Shown here: in pieces, positions 1 to 5,586 of the stretch | Position numbering within the stretch: the first letter of the stretch is position 1 | Layout of the letters: each line of letters opens with the position of its first letter | Origin: Candidatus Bipolaricaulota bacterium | Lineage (GTDB): Bacteria > Bipolaricaulota > Bipolaricaulia > UBA7950 > UBA9294 | NCBI GenBank assembly: GCA_021163015.1 | Contig: JAGGXO010000201.1 | Span: 1-13,539, forward strand | Direction of reading: 5' to 3' | Length of the DNA stretch: 13,539 bases | The notes under the pieces: generated by a model | Database searches by the model: none | What the model saw: the letters and a program-made list of their open reading frames with translations, nothing else | Told to the model about the DNA's origin: nothing | Translations under genes and position numbers: made by a program

Positions 1-27
1 CGCCAGACCAGAAGGTCATTAAGGTAT

Positions 28-103
28 GCGCCCGTAGCTCAGCGGACAGAGCGTCGCACTGCGGATGCGAAGGTCGGAGGTTCAAGTCCTCTCGGGCGTA
101 CCA
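28..103 (+). tRNA. tRNA-Arg, anticodon GCG
   Basis: The sequence folds as a complete cloverleaf. The acceptor stem is GCGCCCG (28-34) with CGGGCGT (93-99), which includes a terminal G-U pair. The D arm is GCTC/GAGC. The anticodon stem is TCGCA/TGCGA (54-58/66-70) around the loop CTGCGGA. The T arm is GGAGG/CCTCT with loop TTCAAGT, followed by discriminator A100 and an encoded CCA (101-103). The anticodon at 61-63 is GCG, reading CGC and by wobble CGU (arginine). The arginine identity elements A20 (A46, after the GG of the D loop) and C35 are present. GCG is an uncommon Arg anticodon in bacteria, which normally use ACG modified to ICG. The promoter would lie at or beyond the left edge. No T-rich terminator follows; a heptad-repeat element begins at once. 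Confidence 0.95.
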
Positions 104-104
104 G

Positions 105-173
105 TATCAGCTGGACCAGCAAGCTAGCAGGAGTGCTCTTCTTTGTCAAGCTGTAAGCTGACGGCTGAGTCTT
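105..173. repeat. Degenerate copy 1 of the heptad inverted-repeat element
   Basis: Between the tRNA CCA end and the cyclase start lies a short version of the element seen at 2848-2989, 4160-4299 and 5382-5483. It has one left heptad remnant (TATCAGCT, 105-112), a core starting CTAGCAGGAGTGCTC at 124, and right-arm heptads (GTAAGCTGACGGCTGA, 153-168). The 28-nt core at 124-151 matches 4228-4255 with four differences by eye. The element runs right up to the candidate start codons of the cyclase gene. Confidence 0.7.
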
Positions 174-182
174 ATGAGGAGA

Positions 183-827
183 ATGAACATCAAGATCATC
201 GACCTGACACGAAAGATCAGCAACGGAACGGAGGGTTACCCAGGCGATCATGTCGGCTTGAGCGTAAATCAACTGGCACGCGCAGAAAGCGATGGGTACA
301 ACTTCTCAGTGTTCACTCACCTGGAAGCTCACTGCGGCACGCATGTCGATAGCCCACTGCACTTCGTCGCTGGAGGAACCGATATCTCCTCGCTTCCGCT
401 TGTGATGCCACCTGTAGTCGTCATCTCTGCCAAGGATAGGGAGATTGGCCCGGAAGCGTTCGCGGGCGTTTCCACCCTGAGCAATTGTGCTGTGCTAATA
501 CACACCGGATGGGACCGAGAAATCGGTAGCAAGGCCTACTACAAGAGCTCCCCATATCTCACCCCGGCCGCAGCTCAGCATCTGGTTGAGAGCAAGATTA
601 GCATCCTCGGTATCGACTTTCCCAGTCCCGATCCGATAGATACTCAAGTATATCCCGTGCATCATATTCTTCTTGATGCTGGAATACCGATTGTCGAAGG
701 ACTCGTTGGGCTGGATCAACTAAGCGACACCGATGGAAACGAGTATCTTGTTGCCTTTCCGATCAAGGTCGCTGGAATCGAGGGTTCACCCGTGCGAGCG
801 GCAGTGATTGTGCTCGACAATGATTAG
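183..827 (+). CDS. Cyclase / kynurenine formamidase-like metal-dependent hydrolase
   Basis: This 214-residue protein belongs by motif to the cyclase family (PF04199), which includes bacterial kynurenine formamidase KynB and related amide or lactone hydrolases. The family signature HxGTHxDxPxH is intact (HCGTHVDSPLH, residues 50-60, with His50, His54, Asp56 and His60 as the expected metal ligands or catalytic residues). The N-terminal IIDLTRKISNG and the later HTGWD and GIDFPSPDP segments are also typical, and the length matches the family. The start is uncertain. ATG 183 gives the usual MxIIDLT beginning, but its AGGAG (177-181) is only 1 nt away; ATG 174 would add MRR and has no clear Shine-Dalgarno. 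No tryptophan-catabolism genes are nearby, so the substrate cannot be inferred and kynurenine formamidase should not be assumed. The upstream gap is a repeat element after the tRNA, and no convincing promoter is visible there. Confidence 0.88.
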   Translation: MNIKIIDLTRKISNGTEGYPGDHVGLSVNQLARAESDGYNFSVFTHLEAHCGTHVDSPLHFVAGGTDISSLPLVMPPVVVISAKDREIGPEAFAGVSTLSNCAVLIHTGWDREIGSKAYYKSSPYLTPAAAQHLVESKISILGIDFPSPDPIDTQVYPVHHILLDAGIPIVEGLVGLDQLSDTDGNEYLVAFPIKVAGIEGSPVRAAVIVLDND

Positions 828-1063
828 GACAACGTTGTAGACCTGTCTGCATGCGTACACGCACAGGCAGGCAAGCCACAACGCTACAGAACATGAACCC
901 ATCGCCCTCGTAACGTGGTAGCTCGCTTGCCACGTTGAGTGTGCTCACAAGGAGCAACGTCGGAGACAAGCTCCGACGCTACATGCAATCGAGCACATTG
1001 CTTTTCTTTGCGTCTCTGCGAGGGGATGCTTTACCTGTTTTCTGATCACGCATCACGCATCAC
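828..1063. repeat. Convergent intergenic mosaic of hairpins and ATCACGC heptads
   Basis: This gap lies between two converging genes and contains no gene. It holds a string of inverted repeats. The first is CCTGTCTG (842-849) with CAGGCAGG (864-871), enclosing an inner TGCG/CGCA stem. The next is AACGTGG (912-918) with CCACGTT (930-936). TGCTC (942-946) and GAGCA (952-956) enclose a loop ACAAG. CGTCGGAG (958-965) and CTCCGACG (971-978) again enclose ACAAG. It ends with about 2.7 copies of the heptad ATCACGC (1045-1063), which include the stop codon of the kinase gene. The hairpins could act as bidirectional transcription stops, but no T-tract follows them, so I do not call a rho-independent terminator. 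Confidence 0.7.
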
Positions 1064-2780
1064 TGGCTAGCAATAGGCTCGGGGTGAAATCGCGCAGGGT
1101 GGAACCGCCGACAAATTCCCGCAACAAAGAATTGCCCGGAATCCTCTCTGACGAGTAAGGATCGAACCACCGCAGGAAGGCGAGCAATCGTTCGGCCTCG
1201 ATCCGCTGGAGCGGAGCCCTAATCTGCAGCAGGAGCGGCTCAACAAGTGGCTTGAGAACAGATAGCTCGTAGGCGAGCGCTGAATTGAACATCACATCGG
1301 CCTGTTCCTGATACGGGAAGATGTTCTTTTTCTCTCCTCGCCGCACGTTGTCCCACATCTCCAGCGTCTTCTCCGCTGGGTAGCCGCGATAGACAGCATC
1401 CCGAACGATCCGCCTTATCAGACGAGTGTCGGTTGTAGAGACGCGGTTGTGACTATCCAAGTTAAGTTGTGTCAGCGCGGAGACGAAGATGCGGAAGACC
1501 TCTCCGTCGGCAAACCCCTCCAACAGCTTCGGGTTGAGGCCGTGGATCCCTTCAATAATCAGGATATGATCAGGTTTCAATTGAACCGTGTCCCCATCCT
1601 CGCGGCGTCCGTTCTGGAAGTTGTACCGCGGGATGGTCACCTTCTTGCCCGAGAGCAGGTCGTGCAACTGTTTCTGGAAGTAGTCAACATCGAGTGCAGA
1701 GAGCGAATCGAAGTCGATCTTGCCGTCGCGAGTTTCCAACTGTGCCCGTGGGACGAAGTAGTTATCCATCCCCAACGGGTACGGATGAATCCCATTAGCG
1801 ACAAGCTGAACTGCTAGGCGCTTGGAAAAGGTCGTCTTCCCCGATGAAGACGGCCCGGCAATGAAGACAAGGCGATGCTCGGCATCGTGCCGACGAGCGA
1901 GGGTGGAGGCAATCTCCGCGATCCGCTGTTCGTGCAGGGCCTCGGAGACAAGTACGACCTCCTCGATTCTCCCAGAACGGATCGCCTCGTTCAGGGAGGC
2001 AACGTTTCGTACCCCCACGACATCAAGCCAATCCCCATATTCGTTAAAGACTCGACGCAGCTCAGTGAACCTCTGCGCAGGAAGGAGCCGCTTCGGATCC
2101 TCGCGCCGCGGGAAGCGAAGGATGAATCCATCCGAAAAGCTCTCCAGAGTGAACGTGTGCAGCGCACCCGTCGTCGCCACCATGTATCCGTACGAGTAGT
2201 CGAAGAAGCCATTAAGCGAATAGAGGTGGACGTGATCATCCTTCACGTCTTCCAGCAACCGTACCTTGTCGTGTTCCCCGCGCGCCGCGAAGATCGCGGC
2301 TGCCTCGGGAACTGTGGCGCGCAGGCGCTCGATCGGCAGATCATCGGAGACAAGCTTGCGCATATGCTCCTTAAGCCTCGCCAGCTCCTCTGAGGTAAAC
2401 ATGTCGCGGCCCTCAACGCGGCAAAAGTATCCACCATAAGGGACAGAATAATCTACAAATACGTGCGCTTGCGGATAGAGATCGTGTGCGGCGACGATCA
2501 ACAGGAAAGAGAGGCTGCGGCAGTAGATACGCATCCCGTCCGAATCAGAGACAAAGACCGGCTCTACATTTACATCGATCATCACTGGCCAAGCCAGTTC
2601 ACGCAACGTCTGATCAACAATCGCGACAACGGCTGGGTTGTCACGATCGGAATACGCCGTCTTCAGGAACTCATGCAGAGGTGTCCCGCGCGGACCGGCA
2701 TAGATCCTTCCATCAGAGAGCGTTATCTGCACCGTCTCTCTTGGTTCACCCGGCTTAATTGTCTGTTTCTTGTTAGTCAT
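1053..2780 (-). CDS. TGS / ThrRS-like / uridine kinase fusion protein
   Basis: This 575-residue cytosolic protein has three parts. Residues about 17-75 form a TGS-like domain (ETVQITLSDGRIYAGPRGTPL). Residues about 90-190 resemble the second N-terminal (editing-type) domain of threonyl-tRNA synthetase, with YPQAHVFVDYSVPYGGYFCRV followed by FTSEELARLKEHMRKL. A C-terminal P-loop kinase of the uridine kinase/phosphoribulokinase class carries Walker A GPSSSGKTT at 309-317, then LGMDNYF and ILIIEGIHGL. This architecture matches the uridine-kinase-related proteins of Thermotoga and clostridia, which presumably phosphorylate a nucleoside or related sugar. The exact substrate is unknown. The HxxxH of the ThrRS editing domain is not conserved (RSLSF at the expected place). 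I chose ATG 2780 because GGAGG (2793-2789) lies 8 nt upstream and because a strong promoter's -10 overlaps the more upstream ATG at 2810. The C-terminal residues SDA and the stop codon lie in an ATCACGC repeat. The gene is transcribed alone. Confidence 0.88.
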   Translation of the reverse strand: MTNKKQTIKPGEPRETVQITLSDGRIYAGPRGTPLHEFLKTAYSDRDNPAVVAIVDQTLRELAWPVMIDVNVEPVFVSDSDGMRIYCRSLSFLLIVAAHDLYPQAHVFVDYSVPYGGYFCRVEGRDMFTSEELARLKEHMRKLVSDDLPIERLRATVPEAAAIFAARGEHDKVRLLEDVKDDHVHLYSLNGFFDYSYGYMVATTGALHTFTLESFSDGFILRFPRREDPKRLLPAQRFTELRRVFNEYGDWLDVVGVRNVASLNEAIRSGRIEEVVLVSEALHEQRIAEIASTLARRHDAEHRLVFIAGPSSSGKTTFSKRLAVQLVANGIHPYPLGMDNYFVPRAQLETRDGKIDFDSLSALDVDYFQKQLHDLLSGKKVTIPRYNFQNGRREDGDTVQLKPDHILIIEGIHGLNPKLLEGFADGEVFRIFVSALTQLNLDSHNRVSTTDTRLIRRIVRDAVYRGYPAEKTLEMWDNVRRGEKKNIFPYQEQADVMFNSALAYELSVLKPLVEPLLLQIRAPLQRIEAERLLAFLRWFDPYSSERIPGNSLLREFVGGSTLRDFTPSLLLASDA

Positions 2781-2808
2781 TCGCTGTGCCTCCATGCGGG
2801 GGGTGATC

Positions 2809-2837
2809 ACTCTATCTCTTGGCTACGTGGTTGTCAA
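2809..2837 (-). promoter_or_regulatory. Sigma70-type promoter of the TGS-kinase gene
   Basis: On the minus strand a perfect -35 TTGACA (2837-2832) is followed after exactly 17 nt by TAGAGT (2814-2809; 4/6 to TATAAT). Transcription would begin near 2802, giving a leader of about 20 nt that contains the GGAGG at 2793-2789 and rules out ATG 2810 as the start. The heptad array begins 11-14 nt upstream of the -35. Confidence 0.65.
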
Positions 2838-2847
2838 ATGGAGAAGA

Positions 2848-2989
2848 CAGTCAGCTATCAGCTATCAGCTATCAGCTATCAGCTATCAGCTAAAGAAGAG
2901 GCTACGGAGACTGGCTCTTTGTTTCAAGCTGATAGCTGATGGCTGACTGCTTCCCGTTGCCGTTTCTTCAAGCTGCCGGCCGATAGCTA
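2848..2989. repeat. Heptad inverted-repeat element, copy 2
   Basis: The left arm is CAG followed by six tandem perfect TCAGCTA units (2851-2892). The right arm at 2927-2949 reads as TAGCTGA-type units and is complementary to 2848-2870 over 23 nt with a single T/C difference, so a long hairpin is possible in DNA or RNA. The loop contains a core resembling the other copies (GGCTACGGAGACTGGCTC from 2901). A further half-arm (AAGCTGCCGGCCGATAGCTA, 2970-2989) follows and includes the stop codon of the acuC-type gene (2987-2989). The element fills the whole space between that stop codon and the kinase promoter. Confidence 0.9.
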
Positions 2990-4108
2990 CTTCCCAATCA
3001 ACGGCAGGATGTTTTCGATCACCGTATCGATCGTACGGTTCGCTGCTTCCAACACACGGTGAGTGGACGGCTCTCTCGCCTCACTTCCGCGCAGGCTGGA
3101 AACTGATACTTGATACGTCGTTGCTTCTGTCTGCCAGAGGGATGGGATCTCATTGGGGAGGGTAACATCGTTCATCTGCGCCCAGGCGAGGGTCCATGCA
3201 CGCACGACGTTCTCCACCGCGTATCCACCGCCACCAAGCGCAAGCCACGGAGTGTTGAGGGCGCGCACGCGCTTCACATAGCTCTCGAACATGTTCAGGC
3301 TCATCCCAAGGCTAGCCACGCGATCTCCAAGCAGAGCATCCGCGCCGAGTTGGGTCACAACAATATCCGGAGAGTAAGCGTCGAGCGCGGGGAAGATTAC
3401 TTCAGAGAATACTCTTTCGTACACGTCGTCGCGCGATCCCGGCGGAAGCGGAATGTTCACCGCATAGCCACGTCCTTCTTCCTGCCCAATCTCGTCGGTG
3501 AATCCGGTCCCAGGGAAGATCGTGTGCCCATCTTGATGTGCGGATATCGTCAGTACCCGATCTGTCTTGTAATAGGCGTGCTGCACACCGTCTCCGTGGT
3601 GGGCGTCTATGTCTACGTAGGCGACCCGTTTCCCGCCTGCAACGAGGACGTTAACCGCCAGCACTACATCATTGATGTGGCAGAACCCCGAAGCACGCGC
3701 GGGCATGGCATGATGCAGTCCTCCGGAGGGATTGAAAGCGATCGACGCCTCACCAGAAAGGATCTGCCGCGCCCCATCGATGGATGAACCAGCAACAAGC
3801 ATCCCCCACTCATAGACACCGGGGAAGACTGGATTGTCCGCCGTGCCCAGGCCGTGCGTAAACTGGTTAGGAACCCACATCCCTGAATCGGCAAGCCTGA
3901 GGGCCTCCAAATAACCTGGGTTGTGGAACGTCAAAGCCTCCTCTTCTGTCGCCTCACGCGGTTGGCAAACAGTGACTCCATCCCGATCGATGAGTCCGTA
4001 AGCGTCCATCAGGTCATAGGCTAGCCCTAGGCGATAGGTCTTGAAAGGGTGATACTCACCAAAGTCAAATGACAACAGCTTACGCGGATCAAGAATACAG
4101 TTGCTCAA
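2987..4108 (-). CDS. acuC: AcuC-type histone deacetylase family protein
   Basis: This 373-residue protein belongs to the arginase/deacetylase fold, class I HDAC-like, in the bacterial AcuC/HDLP group. Family members remove acetyl or similar acyl groups from lysines (in Bacillus, of acetyl-CoA synthetase) or act on small acetylated amines. The zinc and catalytic residues are present: His132-His133 (GGLHHAMP), Asp168 and His170 in VDIDAHHGDG, Asp257 in QLGADALLGDR, and Tyr296 in GGGGYAVENV. The start is TTG 4108, preceded at 6 nt by a strong AGGAGG within AAGGAGGT (4121-4114). An ATG at 4159 is in frame but lies in the -35 box of the gene's own promoter. The stop codon TAG is supplied by the flanking repeat element. 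No acuA, acuB or acsA is visible nearby, so the acetoin/acetate role is by family name only. Confidence 0.9.
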   Translation of the reverse strand: MSNCILDPRKLLSFDFGEYHPFKTYRLGLAYDLMDAYGLIDRDGVTVCQPREATEEEALTFHNPGYLEALRLADSGMWVPNQFTHGLGTADNPVFPGVYEWGMLVAGSSIDGARQILSGEASIAFNPSGGLHHAMPARASGFCHINDVVLAVNVLVAGGKRVAYVDIDAHHGDGVQHAYYKTDRVLTISAHQDGHTIFPGTGFTDEIGQEEGRGYAVNIPLPPGSRDDVYERVFSEVIFPALDAYSPDIVVTQLGADALLGDRVASLGMSLNMFESYVKRVRALNTPWLALGGGGYAVENVVRAWTLAWAQMNDVTLPNEIPSLWQTEATTYQVSVSSLRGSEAREPSTHRVLEAANRTIDTVIENILPLIGK

Positions 4109-4113
4109 GAGCG

Positions 4114-4121
4114 ACCTCCTT
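4114..4121 (-). promoter_or_regulatory. Strong ribosome binding site fixing a TTG start
   Basis: AAGGAGGT on the minus strand, nearly the full anti-SD complement, sits 5-6 nt before TTG 4108. It overrides the in-frame ATG codons further upstream (4159, 4135 and 4132). Confidence 0.8.
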
Positions 4122-4130
4122 CGCGCGAGC

Positions 4131-4159
4131 ATCATACCGCGCCCGCGCGCGGATGGCAA
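4131..4159 (-). promoter_or_regulatory. Sigma70-type promoter of acuC-like gene
   Basis: The -35 TTGCCA (4159-4154; 5/6) and -10 TATGAT (4136-4131; 5/6) are separated by exactly 17 nt of unusually GC-rich, alternating CG sequence. The predicted start near 4124 gives a leader of about 16 nt holding only the SD. The TCAGCAG array starts at 4160, directly abutting the -35 hexamer. Confidence 0.7.
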
Positions 4160-4299
4160 TCAGCAGTCAGCAGTCAGCAGTCAGCAGTCAGCAGTCAGCA
4201 GTCAGCAGTCAGCAGCTAACACAAGAACTAGCGGGAGTGCGGTTCTATGTCAAGCTCTTGACTTTAAGCTGTAAGCTGATAGCTGATAGATGTAAGCTA
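4160..4299. repeat. Heptad inverted-repeat element, copy 3 (TCAGCAG array)
   Basis: Eight perfect tandem copies of TCAGCAG occupy 4160-4215. A core follows (CTAGCGGGAGTGCGGTTC from 4228), nearly the same as 124-151. Right-arm heptads of the TAGCTGA type come next (GTAAGCTGATAGCTGAT, 4271-4287), and the element reaches the lipoprotein stop codon at 4297-4299. The left array has a different heptad (CAG in place of CTA) from the right arm, as if one variant unit had been amplified. The element exactly spans the gap from the lipoprotein stop codon to the -35 of the next gene. Confidence 0.88.
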
Positions 4300-5295
4300 C
4301 AGATCCCACGTCTCTTTGAAGTCGGAGGTGCCGATCCCCCACGGGTCACACCCAAGCCCGATGTACCCGCTTGTGTCCGGATCTGCTGCTGTCTCGGCCA
4401 GGGCGAAGAGATGGCTGTCGATCGCATACAGACCGACTTGCATCCCCGCTGGACAGTCGATCTGAGAGGCAAAGGAGGAATCCACTGGGACAAGGGCCAG
4501 CACGTGATCAGGCATGTCATCGTCATCAGTATCGACAGCCGCAATCGACGATGATATCTTCTGCGCTCGCAACAAGCTGACGTAGAGGATGGTCGTGTCT
4601 TCGCAGTCCCCCTTCTTGTCGACAAGCGTCTCCAACGGGTAGAGCGGATACTCAAATCCCGGCTGATCAAGGGCATAGGTAATTCCCCCTTGAACAAATG
4701 AGAGCGCAAATCTGGCGAATTCGGTGTCCCCTCCGCCGATTTTGGCTCGCAGTGCACTGGCAATGTCCGAAATTGTCGGGTCGTCGCGTGGATCGAGCAC
4801 GTAATCATTGTACTTGTAGTTACCCACAAGCGGTTGACGATACTGAGAGTGATAGTATTCATACAGAGTTTCCGGGATGAGCAGCTCCAACGCCTTTTCC
4901 GCCCCCTCGTACCGCCATGTATAGCGCCGAAGTAGCTGCCCGTCAGGAACAACCAACACGACCACGACATCACTCGCCACACCGTCGCCGCCACGATCAT
5001 CGTAGACATGCAATGTGACAGCGTACTCACCCGGCTGAGAGTATGTGTGGACCGGCCTCACACCGCTCCCGCTAGCGGCATCACCGAAGTCCCACTCGTA
5101 GGATGAGATTCTGCCATCGACGTCAAACGAGGCAGTGGCATCAAACTGAATAACCAGCGGCGCGTAGGCAAAGCCGTTCTGGGCAACAAAGCCAAACGCC
5201 GCTGTCGGAAGTGTATTCGGTCCAGTTGGGCCACATCCGCCAAGCAATATGACTGTTCCAGTGATCAATAACAGCAAGGTTGTTTTTCTCTTCAT
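4297..5295 (-). CDS. PKD-domain lipoprotein with transglutaminase-like domain
   Basis: The 332-residue product begins with a lipoprotein signal (KRK, hydrophobic stretch, lipobox LGGC with Cys21). It should be diacylated and held on the outer face of the cytoplasmic membrane or at the cell surface. Residues about 30-116 form a PKD/Ig-like domain (FDATASFDVDGRISSYEWDFGD, then HTYSQPGEYAVTLHVYDD). Residues about 190-300 look like a transglutaminase-like cysteine domain: GDCEDTTILYVSLL with Cys231, DHVLALVP with His264, and AIDSH with Asp293 as a candidate third catalytic residue. Such domains act as cysteine proteases, amidases or cross-linking enzymes; the substrate is unknown. ATG 5310 is an alternative start (AAGGAG at 5326-5321, 10 nt away), but MKRK at 5295 gives a standard signal peptide. 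It appears to be a single-gene unit. Confidence 0.82.
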   Translation of the reverse strand: MKRKTTLLLLITGTVILLGGCGPTGPNTLPTAAFGFVAQNGFAYAPLVIQFDATASFDVDGRISSYEWDFGDAASGSGVRPVHTYSQPGEYAVTLHVYDDRGGDGVASDVVVVLVVPDGQLLRRYTWRYEGAEKALELLIPETLYEYYHSQYRQPLVGNYKYNDYVLDPRDDPTISDIASALRAKIGGGDTEFARFALSFVQGGITYALDQPGFEYPLYPLETLVDKKGDCEDTTILYVSLLRAQKISSSIAAVDTDDDDMPDHVLALVPVDSSFASQIDCPAGMQVGLYAIDSHLFALAETAADPDTSGYIGLGCDPWGIGTSDFKETWDL

Positions 5296-5357
5296 GATCG
5301 ATCCTCTCATCGGTTTGTGTCTCCTTCCAATCAAGAGCGAAGCCGGAGGCACAGCTA

Positions 5358-5386
5358 AGTTTACCCGCAGGACAAAGATATGTCAG
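5358..5386 (-). promoter_or_regulatory. Promoter of the lipoprotein gene, -35 inside the repeat
   Basis: The -35 CTGACA (5386-5381; 5/6) and -10 TAAACT (5363-5358; 4/6) have a 17-nt spacer. The -35 is formed by the terminal GCTGACA of the heptad element, so the repeat contributes directly to the promoter. The predicted leader is about 55 nt. Confidence 0.5.
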
Positions 5387-5483
5387 CCGTCAGCCATCAG
5401 CTATCAGCGTTCAGCTTGACGCAAGACCGCAGACCGTGTATCTCCCTGCCTTAGTTGATAGCTAATAGCTGAATGCTGACTGC
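5382..5483. repeat. Heptad inverted-repeat element, copy 4
   Basis: The left arm has diverged heptads TCAGCCG, TCAGCCA, TCAGCTA, TCAGCGT (5383-5410) then TCAGCT. The right arm (5454-5483) contains TTGATAGCTAATAGCTGA followed by ATGCTGACTGC, the inverse pattern. The core between (5416-5453) does not obviously match the cores of the other copies. It lies between two divergent promoters, of the lipoprotein gene and of trkA. Confidence 0.8.
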
Positions 5484-5531
5484 TCGCCCCTGCAACTTGC
5501 GTTAGATTCTGTGTTTTCTCTATCTTTGTCG

Positions 5532-5560
5532 TTGACCATCGATCGATTCTGTGCTACCAT
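5532..5560 (+). promoter_or_regulatory. Extended -10 promoter of the trkA-trkH operon
   Basis: TTGACC (5532-5537; 5/6), a 17-nt spacer and TACCAT (5555-5560; 4/6) are preceded by TG at 5552-5553, an extended -10 arrangement. The predicted start near 5567 gives a leader of about 20 nt containing GGGGAGGG. Confidence 0.55.
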
Positions 5561-5586
5561 GCGTGAGGTGTGGGGAGGGCTGCATC

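Noticed and set aside
39..272. Minus-strand open frame across the tRNA and into the cyclase gene
   Set aside because: The segment RPRGLEPPTFASAV is the well-known artefact of translating a tRNA gene. The frame overlaps both the tRNA and a well-supported gene.
1449..2393. Three long plus-strand frames antisense to the kinase gene
   Set aside because: Shadows of a GC-biased coding strand; no recognisable motifs and no SD.
2781..2810. ATG 2810 and 2795 as starts of the kinase gene
   Set aside because: ATG 2810 overlaps the promoter -10 and would precede the transcript start. ATG 2795 lies on the SD that serves ATG 2780.
2463..2939. Plus-strand frame containing SYQLSAISYQLSA
   Set aside because: Antisense to the kinase gene, then a translation of the TCAGCTA heptads, which are open in all frames on this strand. 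It has no promoter or SD support.
4109..4159. Upstream ATG codons for the acuC-like gene (4159, 4135, 4132)
   Set aside because: They fall in or before the promoter -35/-10. TTG 4108 has a near-perfect SD and matches the HDAC family N-terminus.
4160..4215. CRISPR array
   Set aside because: The units are 7 nt with no spacers, and no cas genes are present.
4069..4554. Plus-strand frame containing SSQQSAVSSQQSAV
   Set aside because: Translation of the TCAGCAG array flanked by antisense of two real genes.
4245..5030. 261-residue minus-strand frame inside the lipoprotein gene
   Set aside because: Shifted frame of the lipoprotein, rich in Arg/Ser/Thr with no domain. The overlapping frame has a signal peptide, PKD and Cys/His motifs.
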